DNA of 64,000 nucleotides. It comes from Bacteroides sp. (GTDB lineage: Bacteria; Bacteroidota; Bacteroidia; Bacteroidales; Muribaculaceae). The stretch lies in NCBI GenBank assembly GCA_014801225.1, contig JAAVEO010000038.1:26388-90387 (forward strand), read 5' to 3'. Positions 62,909 to 64,000 of this stretch are shown in pieces. Every line of letters starts with the position of its first letter. Position 1 is the stretch's first letter. The notes under the pieces were generated by a model. The model was not told where the DNA came from and made no database searches. It saw nothing but the letters and a program-made list of their open reading frames with translations. The translations under genes and the position numbers were made by a program.

Positions 62909-63709
62909 TTAAAGCTCCCGCAGTCTTTTCAATGAAAGCCCCGTCATTGAAGATATTTCATCGGGCGAGATTCCCCTCATGCGCATCTTGCGCGCAATGT
63001 CAATCATCGCCTCTTCCCTACCTTTTTCCATCCCTTTCTCCATCCCTTTTTTCAAGCCTTTCTCCATACCTCTCTCCATAGCTTTTCTTTCGGCAAGTCT
63101 GACAGCACTCTGATTCTCGAGTTCTTTGTAGTAGGAGTCAGAGTAGGCCACCGCTTCCTCTGCGCTGAGCATCTGAGTGGAGGCGGCATCAAAAAATTCC
63201 TCGTATAATCCGCTCTTGTACGGTTTTGAATCTCGTGTCATGTTTTCCATATTCTTGATAAGATATAAAATTCTTAAAATCTCGGTATCACAGTCATCCC
63301 ATTCCGCCGGTACCTCTGGCAGAGTTATGAAAATCAGTCTGAGCAACTCGGAATATACCTCCTTCGTATATCTATCCGTCAGCACGATATCTTTCAGGAG
63401 CGTGTGGCTCATACCTGAAAGATAGAAGTCGGTAAAGACAACGCAATATACAGGGGCGATGTCATATTCAATCCCTCTCACTCCCTGCTTAATAATCGCC
63501 GAGGCTCCGTAGAACAGAATTCGCGTGGTGAAGTTGTCAGATTCCACCTGTTGCATCTCCAGGATGAAATGCTCTCCGCGGTCAGTGGTGCAATAGATAT
63601 CGTAGAGTATCTTCTTGCCGTTCGGATGGAAAGGAAGTACTTCCTTATCACGGAATTCCACACTCTTTATCACCATCTTCCCCTCAAAGAGTGCATTAAG
63701 AAAACGCAT
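62909..63709 (-). CDS. PD-(D/E)XK nuclease family transposase, N-terminus short
   Basis: The 266-residue product belongs to the PD-(D/E)XK (Rpn-like) family: ILYDIYCTTDRGEHFILEMQQVE contains the catalytic Asp and the ExQ pair, and YGASAIIKQG and VVFTDFYLS follow. Near the C-terminus are repeats (MEKG type) and a final ISPDEISSMTGLS helix-turn region. Full-length relatives start about 30 residues earlier with an FGFK..FG segment; no such frame exists upstream of MRFLNALFEG (AGLLM precedes it in frame but degrades further up). It may be a 5'-truncated or frameshifted copy. The family promotes recombination or moves DNA; activity here is doubtful. Confidence 0.78.
   Translation of the reverse strand: MRFLNALFEGKMVIKSVEFRDKEVLPFHPNGKKILYDIYCTTDRGEHFILEMQQVESDNFTTRILFYGASAIIKQGVRGIEYDIAPVYCVVFTDFYLSGMSHTLLKDIVLTDRYTKEVYSELLRLIFITLPEVPAEWDDCDTEILRILYLIKNMENMTRDSKPYKSGLYEEFFDAASTQMLSAEEAVAYSDSYYKELENQSAVRLAERKAMERGMEKGLKKGMEKGMEKGREEAMIDIARKMRMRGISPDEISSMTGLSLKRLREL
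63013..63086. repeat. Tandem repeat coding MEKG units
   Basis: Units close to CTCCATCCCTTT recur several times within the PD-(D/E)XK gene and code for the Met-Glu-Lys-Gly run near residues 215-235. Such in-frame repeats can gain or lose units. Confidence 0.7.
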
Positions 63710-63801
63710 AAGGAGCCCCGCAAATTCTGCAATACCTAATGCAAACGTGCCTATAGCTAATTTTTTGATTCTCCATAGTTTTCTTCAATTCTTAGGTACA
63801 C

Positions 63802-64000
63802 TTAATCTGTTTTGGCTCGTAGGAGCTTTTTTACCCTCATATACCAATACACGAAGGCCATTACCGCTACTCCTCCTCCTACATAACCAATTTTGTCTAT
63901 CGAAATATAGGTGCATACATAGCCGCCCAACAATGTGCCACATCCTATCCCCAGGTTGAAGATGCCAGAGAAAATAGACATTGATATGGAGGTGGCATTC
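63802..64000 (-). CDS. MFS transporter, 3' end only (cut by window edge)
   Basis: The minus-strand frame open from base 63999 reads ATSISMSIFSGIFNLGIGCG, then a hydrophobic helix and a basic C-terminal tail (MRVKKLLRAKTD) before the TAA at 63802-63804. This matches the last membrane helices of the AraJ/SotB-like sugar or drug exporters of the major facilitator family. The start lies outside the window. Confidence 0.75.
   Translation of the reverse strand, partial: NATSISMSIFSGIFNLGIGCGTLLGGYVCTYISIDKIGYVGGGVAVMAFVYWYMRVKKLLRAKTD

Overview
The window looks like a chromosomal segment of a gut Bacteroidales bacterium, most likely a member of the Muribaculaceae or a near relative. The evidence is the set of Bacteroidales-only protein families (DUF4270, DUF4925, DUF5723), the repeated Bacteroidetes-type promoter (TTG about 20 nt before TAnnTTTG, nearly always TAATTTTG here), lipoproteins and TolC/RND envelope genes, and the lack of Shine-Dalgarno sequences. 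No tRNA or rRNA gene was seen.

Layout. 1-3618: end of a RidA gene, an Uup-type ABC-F ATPase and a DUF4925 lipoprotein. 3805-4165: a strong promoter and a large structured RNA resembling 6S RNA. 4225-19664: a tightly packed accessory operon. Its core is a type III-like restriction-modification set (SNF2 helicase, DUF4391, Mod methylase, Res helicase-nuclease). Two A+T-rich cargo genes sit in the junctions (a DUF4365 nuclease-like protein between DUF4391 and mod, a SIR2 protein between mod and res). A 51-codon very acidic ORF and a 1403-residue coiled-coil / CoiA-like / WG-repeat protein follow. 19654-21330: a scar zone with a 76-bp direct repeat pair, a small palindromic-ended repeat, an orphan XRE regulator, an IS30 transposase remnant, a four-helix-bundle gene and GGGAAT-type tandem repeats.

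21347-31718 is mostly housekeeping: Dabb protein, YbiT-type ABC-F, CapA-like protein, DUF4270 lipoprotein with a truncated starch-synthase-like protein, panC-panD, ffh, and an MsbA-like ABC exporter. 31896-36640 is a five-gene operon: a dead PurN domain fused to a CD225-like membrane domain, a steroid 5-alpha-reductase homologue strikingly like the human enzymes, an Old Yellow Enzyme, and two short-chain dehydrogenases. This set fits reduction of 3-oxo-delta4 steroids or bile acids and is the best metabolic find. 36644-47422: split ThrE exporter, a GH2/PA14 secreted glycosidase, a DUF5723 protein with a partner lipoprotein, galE and a sugar nucleotidyltransferase.

47540-64000: holB, an AddB-like nuclease, a complete tripartite RND efflux operon, pth, rplY, NDH-2, a double META lipoprotein, an S4 RNA-binding protein, an N-terminally short PD-(D/E)XK transposase-type nuclease, and the 3' end of an MFS transporter cut by the window edge.

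The strongest candidate for an undescribed system is the 4225-19664 operon, where restriction, NAD-depletion-type and nuclease-type modules share one transcript with the giant WG-repeat protein. All functions are read from sequence patterns; no database search was run.
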